From assembly GCA_949592205.1 (NCBI GenBank), contig CATIUR010000006.1, positions 7,263,001-7,327,000 on the forward strand: a DNA stretch of 64,000 nucleotides, in the 5' to 3' direction. The notes beneath the pieces were generated by a model that was not told where the DNA came from, made no database searches, and was given only the letters and a program-made list of their open reading frames with translations. This document shows, piece after piece, positions 22,737-33,260 of this stretch (position 1 is the stretch's first letter; the number at the start of each line of letters is the position of its first letter). Source of the DNA: Helichrysum umbraculigerum (Eukaryota; Streptophyta; Magnoliopsida; Asterales; Asteraceae). Made by a program: the position numbers and the translations under genes.

Positions 22737-24189
22737 CTAAAAACTGTATGTGTTTAGTTTTTTATTGTCAAACACTACCATAGCTTTTGTAAATGATAAT
22801 TAGACAACCCAAACGGGTAAAGACGAACAGTGACTATCATAAAATTTTCAATAGCATCCAATGTACATGTTATAAAGTACACCATGCAACTCTGTTTATG
22901 CATGAATTTAGATCTCATAGCTGAAAATATATGCTGTAGTTAAGTGTCGATTAGCGTAATTTTTATAAATTGGTTGAGTGATATCTAACATCATGTTTTT
23001 ACACCATGATTGAGATTAAGAGTAATCATGAGGGCTCCTCGAGCTCGAATTTAGCCAAGCCTTGGCATGCTCGAGATCGGCTGGACACATTTCAAGCAAT
23101 ATTCTCATACTTACTGCTATAGGATTTTTTTTTTTTTAGATATATATAGTGTGTTGCAGATGTATTTAAATTCAATGTAAAAAGCATGTGAACTGATTAG
23201 ACTTTACATAAGAATCACATGATCCTCAAATAAACTCACTCACTGATCATACATGAGAATTGCAAATTTATATGGAAATAATAGTTGTTCTGAAGTTGTA
23301 CATCATAGTTGCATTTTACTACTTAAAAATCAAAAAGTTACAAATGAAGGTAACACCTTTGTTTGAGAATCACAAACTACTTGATATCTTTTGAAACTTC
23401 ATGATGAAAAGACATTTACCAATTCTATTTAATTCCTGGAAACTTAGGGAATGAGGAGTGTTTTGGAAAATTTGGAAAATGCGTTTAAACAGAGTTTTCC
23501 TTTTCAAAGAGAAAATAGAGATAAACTTAGAGAACCATGAAAAGTAGTTTTCAACTTTTTAGTTATATAAAGGAAAATATATTAATTTTCCTTTTCTTAG
23601 AAAAGTTTTTAGAAAACTTGAATTTGAACACATTTTTTAATTAACTAGTTTTCTTAGAGAAGTTTTATGGAAATGTGGAGTTTTCTGTGACTAAACACTG
23701 CCTTAGTTACTTCTTTTGCTTTTTACTGAATTATATGCTGTGCAAGTGTGTATTACACTCAGATAAAATAATAGGAAGATAAATAGATAATGACAGAATT
23801 TGTTGACACCCAAGTTGGGTAGAGTAAGTGGCATGACAGAATTTGTTTGTAAATCATATAGTTTAAAAATGGAAAAAGCATTTGAAGAGATTACAACTTT
23901 TGTTTTGTTTGTCTACATGGCTGTGTATCAACAAGCATCATCCTCTAAATTGCGCACTGATTTAAAGGGTACCAGATAATGACCAGCTAAGAAACCAACA
24001 TATAATATGATGACCTACAAACACTTTAATTCTAGTGAAACCATACATTGGCTTGGCCTAATAAAATGACTTAAAGATTGGTTTAGTCATACATGTCATC
24101 AAACATGTGATAGAGGAGGTTTTTTTGCCATCAATATATATTTATTTATTTTGCCAAAAAAAAAAAAAAAAACATGTGAATAAAGGAGG
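22737..24189. other. 3' flank of the DUF3007 gene, no further gene
   Basis: AT-rich, with poly(A)/poly(T) runs near 23127 and 24159. No supported ORF or element with clear ends. Confidence 0.5.
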
Positions 24190-24365
24190 TTTTTTCTGTT
24201 CAAGTGGAAAGGGCGAATATTTTTACTGAGATGTATGCAGCCTAACCGGGTTATATCCCATAACCGTTTCCGAACTCTTCCCTGACCACCCCAAGATATG
24301 CTTTTAGTAAAGTTTGAACATGAGACTTCTTATGATTATCAGGATGCCAACCACATGTCATTAGT
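24190..24365 (-). mobile_element. tRNA-derived SINE-like sequence
   Basis: On the minus strand, TGTGGTTGGCATC (A-box-like, about 24343-24355) is followed about 25 nt later by TGTTCAAACTT (B-box-like, 24310-24320), then a body ending near ATACATCTCAGTAAAAA. The order and spacing of the pol III boxes suggest a SINE. No target duplication was identified. Confidence 0.4.
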
Positions 24366-24417
24366 TCGATCGTTAATTAGCGGTTGAAAATGACTCACTA
24401 TCTAGTTGCATACATAA

Positions 24418-25102
24418 AAAAATAGAAAAAAAAAGAAGAGGTAAAATTGACCATTTGGCAGCCCTAACCAACCGATCTTACAGCCAATATGGGAGTCGTC
24501 TCGTAACCCATAGTTAAAGGAAGATGAGGATTGATGGAGACCCAAGTATTGAAGATCGAGCCCACATGTTCATGGAGGCCCACGAGAAAAGGGCTGTAAA
24601 GAAAAGGGTGTAACTTGGGCTACATGGCTCCGTTTTAGGCCCATGAGCAGGCGAATCGAAGCTCGGTTCGAGGTCCACCAAGCCGCGTAGGCGGTTAGGC
24701 CCATGCTCGAAGCCCAAAAACGGCTCCGTTTAAAAGATATGGCCCATTATATGTTTTGGATCTGCATGTTGGGCTTTTGTTTTGGATCGTGTGTTTGGCC
24801 CGTTATGTTTTTAGGCCCGTTTAAAATTCTGGATGTTATTTAAGTTTTTTTTCTTCATTGTAATGAACTTAGTTTTCAATTTCAAGAATTTTGATTTTTC
24901 ACTTTTGTGAATCAAAGCATTCCCATCCACGGCATTCTTTTGTGAATCAACGTGTTTTGGAAGAATTATTCCTGGTTATTCCTTTGAATCAACATGATTA
25001 ATTTGCTATCTCAATTAAGCACTACATCAAGGATGAAGATTGAACCCATGTTATTGTATTTCTACTGCATGTGTCCCGCCACTAAGCTAAATCACGGCGA
25101 CT
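24418..25102 (-). mobile_element. SINE B, split by a solo LTR
   Basis: Minus-strand SINE with A box TAGCTTAGTGG (25079-25089) and B box GGTTCAATCT (25037-25046); its body resumes at 24531 and runs to a T-rich tail at about 24418-24440. The 25035-25102 and 24418-24531 parts join in the same order as the intact neighbouring SINE A. The interruption is the solo LTR at 24532-25029. Confidence 0.65.
24532..25029. mobile_element. Solo LTR inserted in SINE B, target duplication AGGAT
   Basis: 498 bp, TGATGGAGAC to CTACATCA, flanked by AGGAT at 24527-24531 and 25030-25034. The interior has a CCC/GGGC-rich first half and a leader-like AT-rich second half (TTCATTGTAATGAAC). There is no coding region; a Copia-like LTR size. 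Confidence 0.75.
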
Positions 25103-25310
25103 TATCTTGTAACATATATAAAAAAAGAAAAAAATAAAAGGGTAAAACCAACCCTCAAGTAGTTCCTCACCGATCGGTCTCACGGTCAACATGAAAGAGC
25201 TAAATAGTGAGGGTAAAAGATAGGGATGAGAATTGAATCCATGTTACCGTATTTCTGATGTATGTCCCACCACTAAGCTACTATCGCGGGGACGTATCTT
25301 GTAACATATA
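25103..25310 (-). mobile_element. SINE A with 16-bp target duplication
   Basis: The element is 25119-25294 (176 bp), flanked by TATCTTGTAACATATA at 25103-25118 and 25295-25310. On the minus strand: A box TAGCTTAGTGG (25270-25280), B box GATTCAATTC (25230-25239), a pyrimidine-rich body and a T-rich tail. It inserted next to SINE B in the same orientation, giving a head-to-tail pair. Confidence 0.85.
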
Positions 25311-25581
25311 ACATAGAGGACAGGATGAATACTATATGACATTAGGTTGTTTCTGTAGGTATATTTGTTAGCCTTATATATCATTACTCTTTTACTACTT
25401 GTGTGATAGTAATACTCGTGTATATGCATATCCATACGTACCTATAACTATAAATGGTTTATGACTCTTTTTTAATCCTTTTAACAAGTTAGAACCTATG
25501 TGAATTTAATTTAAAAGAGATTAGTGTATATGAATACATACAACTTATACAATGTACTTGATATCTATTCTATTTACTCTT

Positions 25582-25774
25582 TTACGTTTGCTATTTTTAA
25601 CGAAAAACCAACTTTCAAAAGGTGTATTTTAAACTTTTAATGTATTATGTAGTATTTTTGATAATGTGTCAGCCTCTACGGAGGTCAGGTGACACCATAA
25701 ACAAACGACATATCACCAAAATACATTAAAATACACTTTTTGAAAATCAGATCCATTAAAAATAGCAAACGTAA
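25582..25774. mobile_element. MITE-like inverted repeat
   Basis: TTACGTTTGCTATTTTTAA at the left is mirrored by TTAAAAATAGCAAACGTAA at the right; arms of about 60 bp pair imperfectly (also AAAAGGTGTATTTTAA against TTAAAATACACTTTTT). No convincing target duplication beyond the T-rich edge. Confidence 0.65.
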
Positions 25775-26302
25775 GTTTGATATATATAATCGACATCGGA
25801 TACAAGTTATGCATTTCCAAACACTAATCCCAATTTAAAATGCTGTTTCTAGAGATGAAATCTAGCTACATCTTGAGTTTTGGCCTAATCATTGTTCTTT
25901 ACAAACATAATTAACAAATGCACATGCTCTTAAAGAAATCGTTTTAATTTATAACTAGATTAAGACACGTGAGATTCGCGGATTTTAACGGTAAATTTTA
26001 CTGCAATTGCATTATAAGTTAATGCGTATAAAATATAAAATTAGGTGGATGTCTACTACAAAATTATATATCGAACTTGAAAAGTCCTATTCATTCAGAG
26101 TTTAGTAGGTACTATAAAACTTATTTTCCAGAGTATCCATCTAACATTTGGAAGAATTAATCTTGGTGGCGAGCAACCTAGATTGCGCTAAGAGCACGCA
26201 GCTGGGAGATATCTCACATGGTATATCATAGACTTGGGATCTATATAAATACCAAAAGCTATGTCGGGGTTAAATATAGAGTTGTTGATATCATCATATG
26301 GA
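25775..26302. other. Intergenic, no gene recognised
   Basis: AT-rich, no features supported. Confidence 0.4.
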
Positions 26303-27424
26303 ATAATTGAAGACAAAATTTTTGTAGTGGTCGGTCAACGCACAACTTTACCCTCCATGGTTAGTGTCAGAACTTTTTTCCTTGACAATAGACACTGACC
26401 CGCGGGATAAAAACAACGGGACCGCGGAAAAAGAAAGCCAATAAAATTACACCAAAATTACACCACGTGCGCGGGTCAACCAAAAATCCCGCAGTCTTCT
26501 TAAAAACCAAATACCCATCGTATTTATAAAGATCCCGTAGTTTTCTTGAAATTTCTGCGGGTATTTCAAGTTTTCGAGTTAAAGTGTTTTGTTTTCGATT
26601 TCAAGCGGGAAAAAGTTGTTTCGTCTTCTTTGTCTGAATTCTGACATGTATGTGCGATATGATTCCTGCGACTTGATCTTTCATAAATATGGCAAGAAGC
26701 AGGCAACTCAGTTTGTTGTTGTTTGAAATTTGAAGGTATATTAGTTTTAGTTGGTGGTGGTTTCCGGCAAGCAACTCACGAAGTATACCAATTTGTCAGA
26801 CATGTGAAACTCCGCTCAGGTGTTAATGCTCATGTGATTTTCTGCTACTCGTTGATATTTTATTTGTATGCCAAAAATTAATTATTTCCAATTTTTTCAC
26901 CTCCTTATGTAAGCATATTGAATGAGCCTCTATAATGAGAAATAAAACGTTCTTGGCTTCATTCTATGTGTAATGTGTTATACATTGCACTGGATATTAT
27001 ATTCAATTTTAGCTCATCAAATCATTGAGCTATTTTCCTATTAGTGTGACAGAGTGATCCTATTCATATTTATGCACATGTTATGAAAATGTAATGAAAT
27101 TATATAAATTATCTTCGTATGCAATTGTATTAAATTTACCTGTTGATGCAACAAAATTTCAAGTATCCAGCGGGATTTTCTAAAATACAGTGGGTATTTT
27201 GTTTCTAAAAAGACTGTCAGATTGTTGGTTGACCTGCGGATATTATGTTGACTGCGGGATTTTTGGTACACGTGGTGTAATCGTATTGGCTGTCTAGCTC
27301 TACGGTCCCGCTATTTTTATCCCGTAGGTTAGTGTCCACTGTCAAGAAAAAAAACTCCGACACGGACCATGGAGGGTAAACATATGCGTTGACTGACCAC
27401 TACAAAAATTTTCTCATAATTGAA
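26303..27424. mobile_element. Non-autonomous MULE with long terminal inverted repeats
   Basis: The element is 26312-27415 (1,104 bp), flanked by a perfect 9-bp target duplication ATAATTGAA (26303-26311, 27416-27424), diagnostic for Mutator-like elements. The ends share AAAATTTTTGTAGTGGTC, and the inverted arms can be followed for roughly 250 bp (about 26312-26560 and 27150-27415), including CCTCCATGGT, CGGGATAAAAA, CACGTG and AAAAATCCCGCAGTC. The 600-bp core has no transposase; part of it (26560-26700) reads like a leader sequence and could be captured host DNA. Confidence 0.88.
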
Positions 27425-28324
27425 TATCCATTAACATCGTATTCGAATGGGGCAACCCTAGGAACTTTTATGGCCTTGTAAAAGTTTACTTTGGAATACG
27501 TTCTTTTTAATGTGATTATGTCTCAATACATTTTCTTAATAGTGATATTAGCTGGCATTTATGGCGAGAAATCAATGTAAATTACATTGTGAATACGTCT
27601 CATCGTTTAGTTTTAGTGGAATTTTAATTATATTCTCATTAAATAAAAAAATAATCATGAATGTTAGTGTAACATCCTCTCTCGTGGTCTGGTAATTTTT
27701 TATTTTAAATTGATTATTTATCTGTTTTAGAAATTATTTGATATTAATTGTTTAATTGCGAAACTTAGATGAATAAGTCCCAGGACTTATTGTGAGTAGT
27801 AAATTATTGATTGTTTTAATTTACTATAGTTGACTGGTAAAATAAAATAAGTTTCTCGCCATTGGAATTTAGGTTCCAGACAATAGATTTAGAAGGTGAC
27901 TAGTTTTAAGTGGATACGGGGTCGGTGTTAAACTTTGGCCGACCTATTTAACTTTCCTAAAATGGAAAGTGGTTTCATTTCTTTGAAACCTTTCAACTCA
28001 AAACCACAAACTAGAAATCATAACTAAGTAATTGAAACTAAAGTTGAGTTGATCTTGAGATGTTAAGAGTTGTGAATCTGAATCAATTCATCATCATCAC
28101 CTTCTTGTTCATCTTTCAATTGTAAGTTTTGGTTATTGAAAACTTGATTTGAGTTGAAAGTTTAGCTTAATGATGTATGTATGAATTCGAAGCTGATATT
28201 GATGCTATATGATATTAGTTGTTGTTGTTGATAAATTAGAATGATCATAGAAGCTGATTTGGTGAGTTTTGATTCAATATTCTAGGTTTGAGGGTTTGCT
28301 GGGATCTGGTCGCTGGTTCTGGGT

Positions 28325-28515
28325 ATTAACCCGGCGGGTAAGGCCAGTACCGGGCGGGTAGCTGGACAAAAACCGGAACCCGGCTGCTGCTCTAGCCTTT
28401 AAAACTGAATAAAGTTCTGTTACCCTGAAAACCCAATTCACCCGGTTGTTTCGAGTTGTACCCGGCTGCTAAAACAAGTACCCGGCGGGTACTTGAGCTA
28501 CCCGGCTGCTAGTAA
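28325..28515. repeat. Quasi-palindrome cluster ACCCGGCGGGTA in solo LTR A2
   Basis: Same GC-rich cluster as at 14245-14460 (TAACCCGGCGGGTAAG, GTACCCGGCGGGTAC, CACCCGG), with several copies diverged. Confidence 0.8.
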
Positions 28516-29296
28516 CCTGGTTTGTAGCCTTTTGATTTTAAGCCTATTACAAGTTAAATGTTGATAAGTATATCAGTGAATATGCTTAATTACGAATACT
28601 GAGCATGATTAGGAACTTATTATAATTATGTGAATAATATCTAGTTTCTTGAATTATGTTGGATACAAGTTAAGTATTGATGATCCTGATTACTAACTTA
28701 TATTGATTGTTGTTCTCAGATCCTCCAAAAGATAAGTGACACCTGGATTATGAGTTTGTGAAGACAAAGGTATCGGTGAGTGGATTTGAAACTCACCTTT
28801 TGATTTAGTTGTAACTGTTTGGTTGTAACAAGTAAACGTAGATGTGTTGATTAGACTGTTTAGTCTTAATTACTAAATTAATCTACGTGATATGTGAACC
28901 TTTGTGTATCAGTGTTATTGAGGTCAACGAGTTAGTTGGGCTAATTGGTTATTGTGTGAATTACACAGGGTCTTGATTCATTTGTTGTATGTAGAACCTG
29001 TGTTTGATTATAATAACCACTAGCTATCGGTCTCGTCCGTTATGGCCATACGGATATGTACGATAAGTGTTCTTGGGAAATCCCCGGGTATTATGATATC
29101 CCAAGAGCCTCCGATCCTCATTGAAATATATGTGTTTACGGTTATTTGATGTAAACTCATAGTGATGCTAAGTTGAATTGTGTGTGACAAGTTCATTCAC
29201 TTAGCTTCGTGCTAATCCCTCATTTTACTTCCTGTAGGTTTTGTTAGTTATGTGGGTACCCAGGAAGTGGATGTTTTGACAGGGAATGTTTGACAG

Positions 29297-31654
29297 TGTA
29301 ACACCCCCAACTTTTAATGATTCGCGGAAGCACGATTTGGGTGTTACTAATTAATAACAAAGCACAAAGATATATAATAAACGACTCTATATGCGTCGTT
29401 TTAACAAAATATATTAATATGGAAATGTTTACAACATTTAAAACTTTACATAGCTCGAGTTTAAATAAAAGGAGATTTCAGTACATAAGTACTTGTACAA
29501 AATATACTAATGCAAGAAAATCTCAATCGTCTGTATGCTGACTCGAGCTAAAAGTCCTGAAGCAGAAGCAACCTACTGCTTGGTACCTGCGATACATGCT
29601 AAATGGGTCAGCTAAAGCTGGTGAGCTCACAGGTTTGAAATCAAGTAATATGGTATGAACCGCAAGATTTAATAATGATTTGCATCCAGCAAATGAAATG
29701 ATAATAATCGTGTATACAGCCATGAGCACATAGTTGAGCTTAACTCGAGGGCCGGGTCCCCTATAGAGAATTCCGGGCGAGGTGCCTCCACGAATGCCTA
29801 ATCAACATTCGTCTTCCCAAATATTAGTACGTCCGTTTACCCGGTTAGTGCTTGCTAACCCGAACGAGGAGGGTCAATCCTATATGGTACCATATACTAA
29901 TATTCACGCTACAACGTATTAACAACTATGCTGACGGAGGACTTTAAATGATTAGTTGTGAAAAACTCATGTAGTATATGAAATGTTTGTACTTGCGTTC
30001 ACATGTTAAAATAAGCAGTGTATCACACCCCTGAGTAAAACAGTAAAAAGAGGGGCTATGAGACTCACCTGAGTCTGTAAGCGTTTAAATAAACGTAAGT
30101 TGATTAGCCGAGTGATGAAGTCCAAAGACTTGTAACCTGAGGGTGTCCACGACACGAGATGGTTATAAACATGATTGGGTATCTCAAAAGATCACCCTTG
30201 TAGTTGTTACACAACTATATATATGTCCAAATTACTACGATTTGGTTGATTTGTTAAGTGTTTGAAAACGTGTACGGCCCGTTGGTGATGGATTTGAAAT
30301 AATAAACTTTAAGTATTATTATCATGTTATTGGTGTTCTGCAGTTACAAGTGTGTTCCAATGTGTTTTATAAGTCGTATCGTATAGGTGTTTGAGGTTAT
30401 ATAGGTTCGACACTTAGTGGAATTTTAGTTTGAAAACCTGCTGTTTTATGCGACACAGTCGTGCGACACAAATGTAGTTATGCGACACAAGGGTTGTGTG
30501 GCATAGAAATGCGACACAATATCTATACGACACAAGGTTTGTGTCGCATAGATGCGAGATGCTGATTCAACAGCGACATAGTGATTGTGTCGTATGAAGT
30601 TTGCGACATAGTATGCGACATAATGGTTGTGTCGCAAGATTTACGACACTATTTATTTAGTACGACACAAGGTGCGACATAGAGGATTTTGTATGACACA
30701 ATAGGCAAAATACGACACTAAATGCGACACAAGGCTTGTGTCGCATTGAAGAACACCAACCCAGAAAGTCCGACTGTCGAGATTTTTCCGGCCAAAAACC
30801 CAATTTAAACCCGTTTTTAAGCTATAAAATCGTGTTCTACACTTTGTAATGGACATATATAAGTTATATAAACAACTAACAAGTGAAAAATACTAAGAAT
30901 CGAAAGGTTTCGGGATTTTGTCGGAAACTTACAAAGTGGCGAAATGGAAATCCGGAAAGATAGAAGTGTAGATCGTTGCGAGGTGGTCGTGAATCTCTAA
31001 AAATATTGATGATCCGAGTGCGTTTCGTGTTCTTATTTTGAGATTTAAGTGGTTTGGTGGTTTTGGAGAATGAAAGAAAAAAAGAGAGTAAGAGAGAGAG
31101 AGATAAGAGAGAAATGAGAGAAATGAAAGGGAAAGTGGGAGGTTATCCTCCCATTTTTCAGTCTCCGACTCGCGCTCCGTGCGGTGTTCGTTTATTCCGT
31201 CGTTTAACGTTTTAATGAGTATTTCGCGCGTTAATTATTCATTTTTAAAATACGAATTTTGTTTAATAATTTAATTAAATTGTTTTACCAATTATCTAAA
31301 AATTTAAAGATTGAAAATGTGATTTAAATAATTTGCGTATTTTGTTGTTAATTAGGTAAGTTCAAATTGTAAGAAGCGGGACAACTTGGGAATAAAATTT
31401 AAACAGTAGTTTGGACCCAGTAATGTTTTCAGATAATGTTTTATACTTAAATATAAATTGTGTCACCAACGTCCGTATTTATGGAACCGAATTACATTCG
31501 ATTTTAAATTGCGTACGATTTAAATCAAGTCGCATTTTCGTATATATTCAACAATATATAATTCGATACATTAATTAACCTAACACAGAACTAATTACAT
31601 GTATTAACATATGATTAGGCACTAATTACTAGTCCTAATTTGGCGGGTGTTACA
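29297..31654 (-). repeat. 3' LTR of the Tekay-like element
   Basis: 2,358 bp, TGTAACACCC to GGGTGTTACA. Contains a quasi-palindrome array (30449-30746) and an AG-rich tract (about 31070-31135). Confidence 0.92.
30396..30746 (-). promoter_or_regulatory. TATA-like box and TGCGACACAA array in the 3' LTR
   Basis: About 17 copies of TGCGACACAA or its complement TTGTGTCGCA in 300 bp, several as back-to-back inverted pairs. Downstream in element sense, about 45 bp away, is CCTATATAAC (30396-30405), a plausible TATA box. The array is repeated in the other LTR at 38366-38665. The function is inferred from position only. Confidence 0.65.
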
Positions 31655-31672
31655 TTCTCCCCCCTTTTGGAG
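31655..31672 (-). other. Polypurine tract of the Tekay-like element
   Basis: Minus-strand AAAAGGGGGGAGAA adjoins the 3' LTR. Confidence 0.85.
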
Positions 31673-31688
31673 AATTTCGTCCCGAAAT

Positions 31689-33258
31689 TTAGCTCGAGGT
31701 CGTGGTTGATGTAGAATCTGTGAATAGCTGAGGATACTTGAGTCGCATTTGGTCTTCCCGTTCCCAGGTGAATTCCGGACCGCGCTGCGAATTCCATCTG
31801 ACCTTGACGATGGGAATACGACTTTGTTTTAGTTGTTTGACCTCACGGTCCATGATTTCAGCGGGTTCCTCAACGAAGTGAAGTTTATCGTCAACACCAA
31901 TTTCATCGAGTGGGATAATAAGTGTCTCATCAGACAGACATTTCTTCAAGTTGGAAATGTGAAAGGTGGGGTGCACGCTGCTGTGTTCGGATGGCAGCTG
32001 CAATCGATAAGCTACGGGGCCAATCCGTTCGAGGATCTCAAAAGGCCCGATGTACCTGGGATTTAACTTCCCGCGTTTGCTAAAAAGGATGACGCCTTTC
32101 CAAGGCGATACTTTTAAGAGTACTCGATCCCCAACTTGGAACTCGAGTGGTTTGCGTCTCACGTCAGCATAACTTTTCTGACGATCACGTGCGGCTTTGA
32201 GTTGGTTTTGGATTTCCACAATTTTCTCAGTGGTGGCGTGTATAAGTTCAGGACCAGTGAGTTGGCTGTCTCCCACTTCGGTCCAACAAATCGGTGATCG
32301 GCACTTACGACCGTACAGTGCCTCAAAAGGTGCAGCCTTAATGCTGGCGTGATAGCTGTTATTGTACGAGAATTCGCACAACGGTAGATGTCTTTCCCAG
32401 TTTGTACCGAAATCAACTACGCAGGCGCGTAGCATATCTTCCAGTGTCTGAAAGGTTCGTTCACTTTGGCCATCGGTTTGAGGATGGTACGCGGTGCTCA
32501 TATCGAGACGAGTACCCAATGCTTTTTGAAGTGACTGCCAAAAGTGAGAGGTAAAGTGGGCATCTCTGTCAGATATGATCGAGATTGGAATGCCGTGATG
32601 AGAAACGATTTCTTTGATGTAGATTTGTGCAAGGCGTTCCATTTTATCGTTTTCCTTGATTGCCAGGAAATGAGCAGATTTGGTGAGGCGATCAACGATC
32701 ACCCAAATGGTATCGCAACCGCTCGACGACTTTGGTAGTTTGGTTATGAAATCCATGGCAATTTGTTCCCATTTCCATTCAGGGATTTCAGGTTGTTGGA
32801 GTAAACCAGGAGGTTTCTGATGTTCGGTTTTGACTTTTGAGCAAGTAAGACACTTGCTGACATAAGTGGCAATTTCGGCTTTCATGTTCGGCCACCAATA
32901 AAATTCTTTGATTCCGTGATACATCTTATCGGATCCCGGATGGATAGAGTATTTGGACTTATGAGCTTCATCAATCACCAAGTCTCGTAGGTTCCCGAAA
33001 TTAGGCAGCCAGATTCGGTTTGAGAAATACCTAATCCCGTTAGGTCTGATTTCAAATTGTTTGTCAATACCCCGTAGGGCTTCGTTTTTGATGTTTTCAG
33101 TTTTCAGGGCTTCGATCTGAGCGGTATGAATATGAATGGTAAGATCATTGTGAATGGTCATACTAAGGGCTCGGACTCGAAGTGGTTTTGGTCGTTCCTT
33201 TCGACTGAGGGCATCGGCTACAACGTTAGCCTTCCCTGGATGGTACCTGATCTCGCAA
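31689..33258 (-). pseudogene. Gypsy integrase with C-terminal chromodomain-like segment
   Basis: Integrates element cDNA. The frame from the stop near 33261 is open to 31689. An HHCC zinc region (HPGSDKMYHG ... CLTCSKVK) comes first, then the catalytic core with its first Asp in MDFITKLP, second in ISDRDAHFTS and Glu in GQSERTFQTLEDML. The GPF/Y-type region (NPRYIGPFEILERIGPVAYR) and HPTFHISNLKKC follow. The last 50 residues (ILDREV-like EIMDREVKQLKQSRIPIVKV, then RGPEFTWERED) form a chromodomain typical of chromoviruses. It is cut off from RT/RNase H by a single stop codon, with about 30 residues of linker before the first Met (33161). Confidence 0.85.
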
Positions 33259-33260
33259 TC

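Noticed and set aside
25230..25280. Functional tRNA gene
   Set aside because: A and B boxes are present but the cloverleaf cannot be completed and a T-rich tail with target duplication shows it is a SINE.
30446..30637. Minus-strand ORF with repeated RHNHYVA words (also 38365-38556)
   Set aside because: Reading through the TGCGACACAA array in the LTR; no start context or codon signal.
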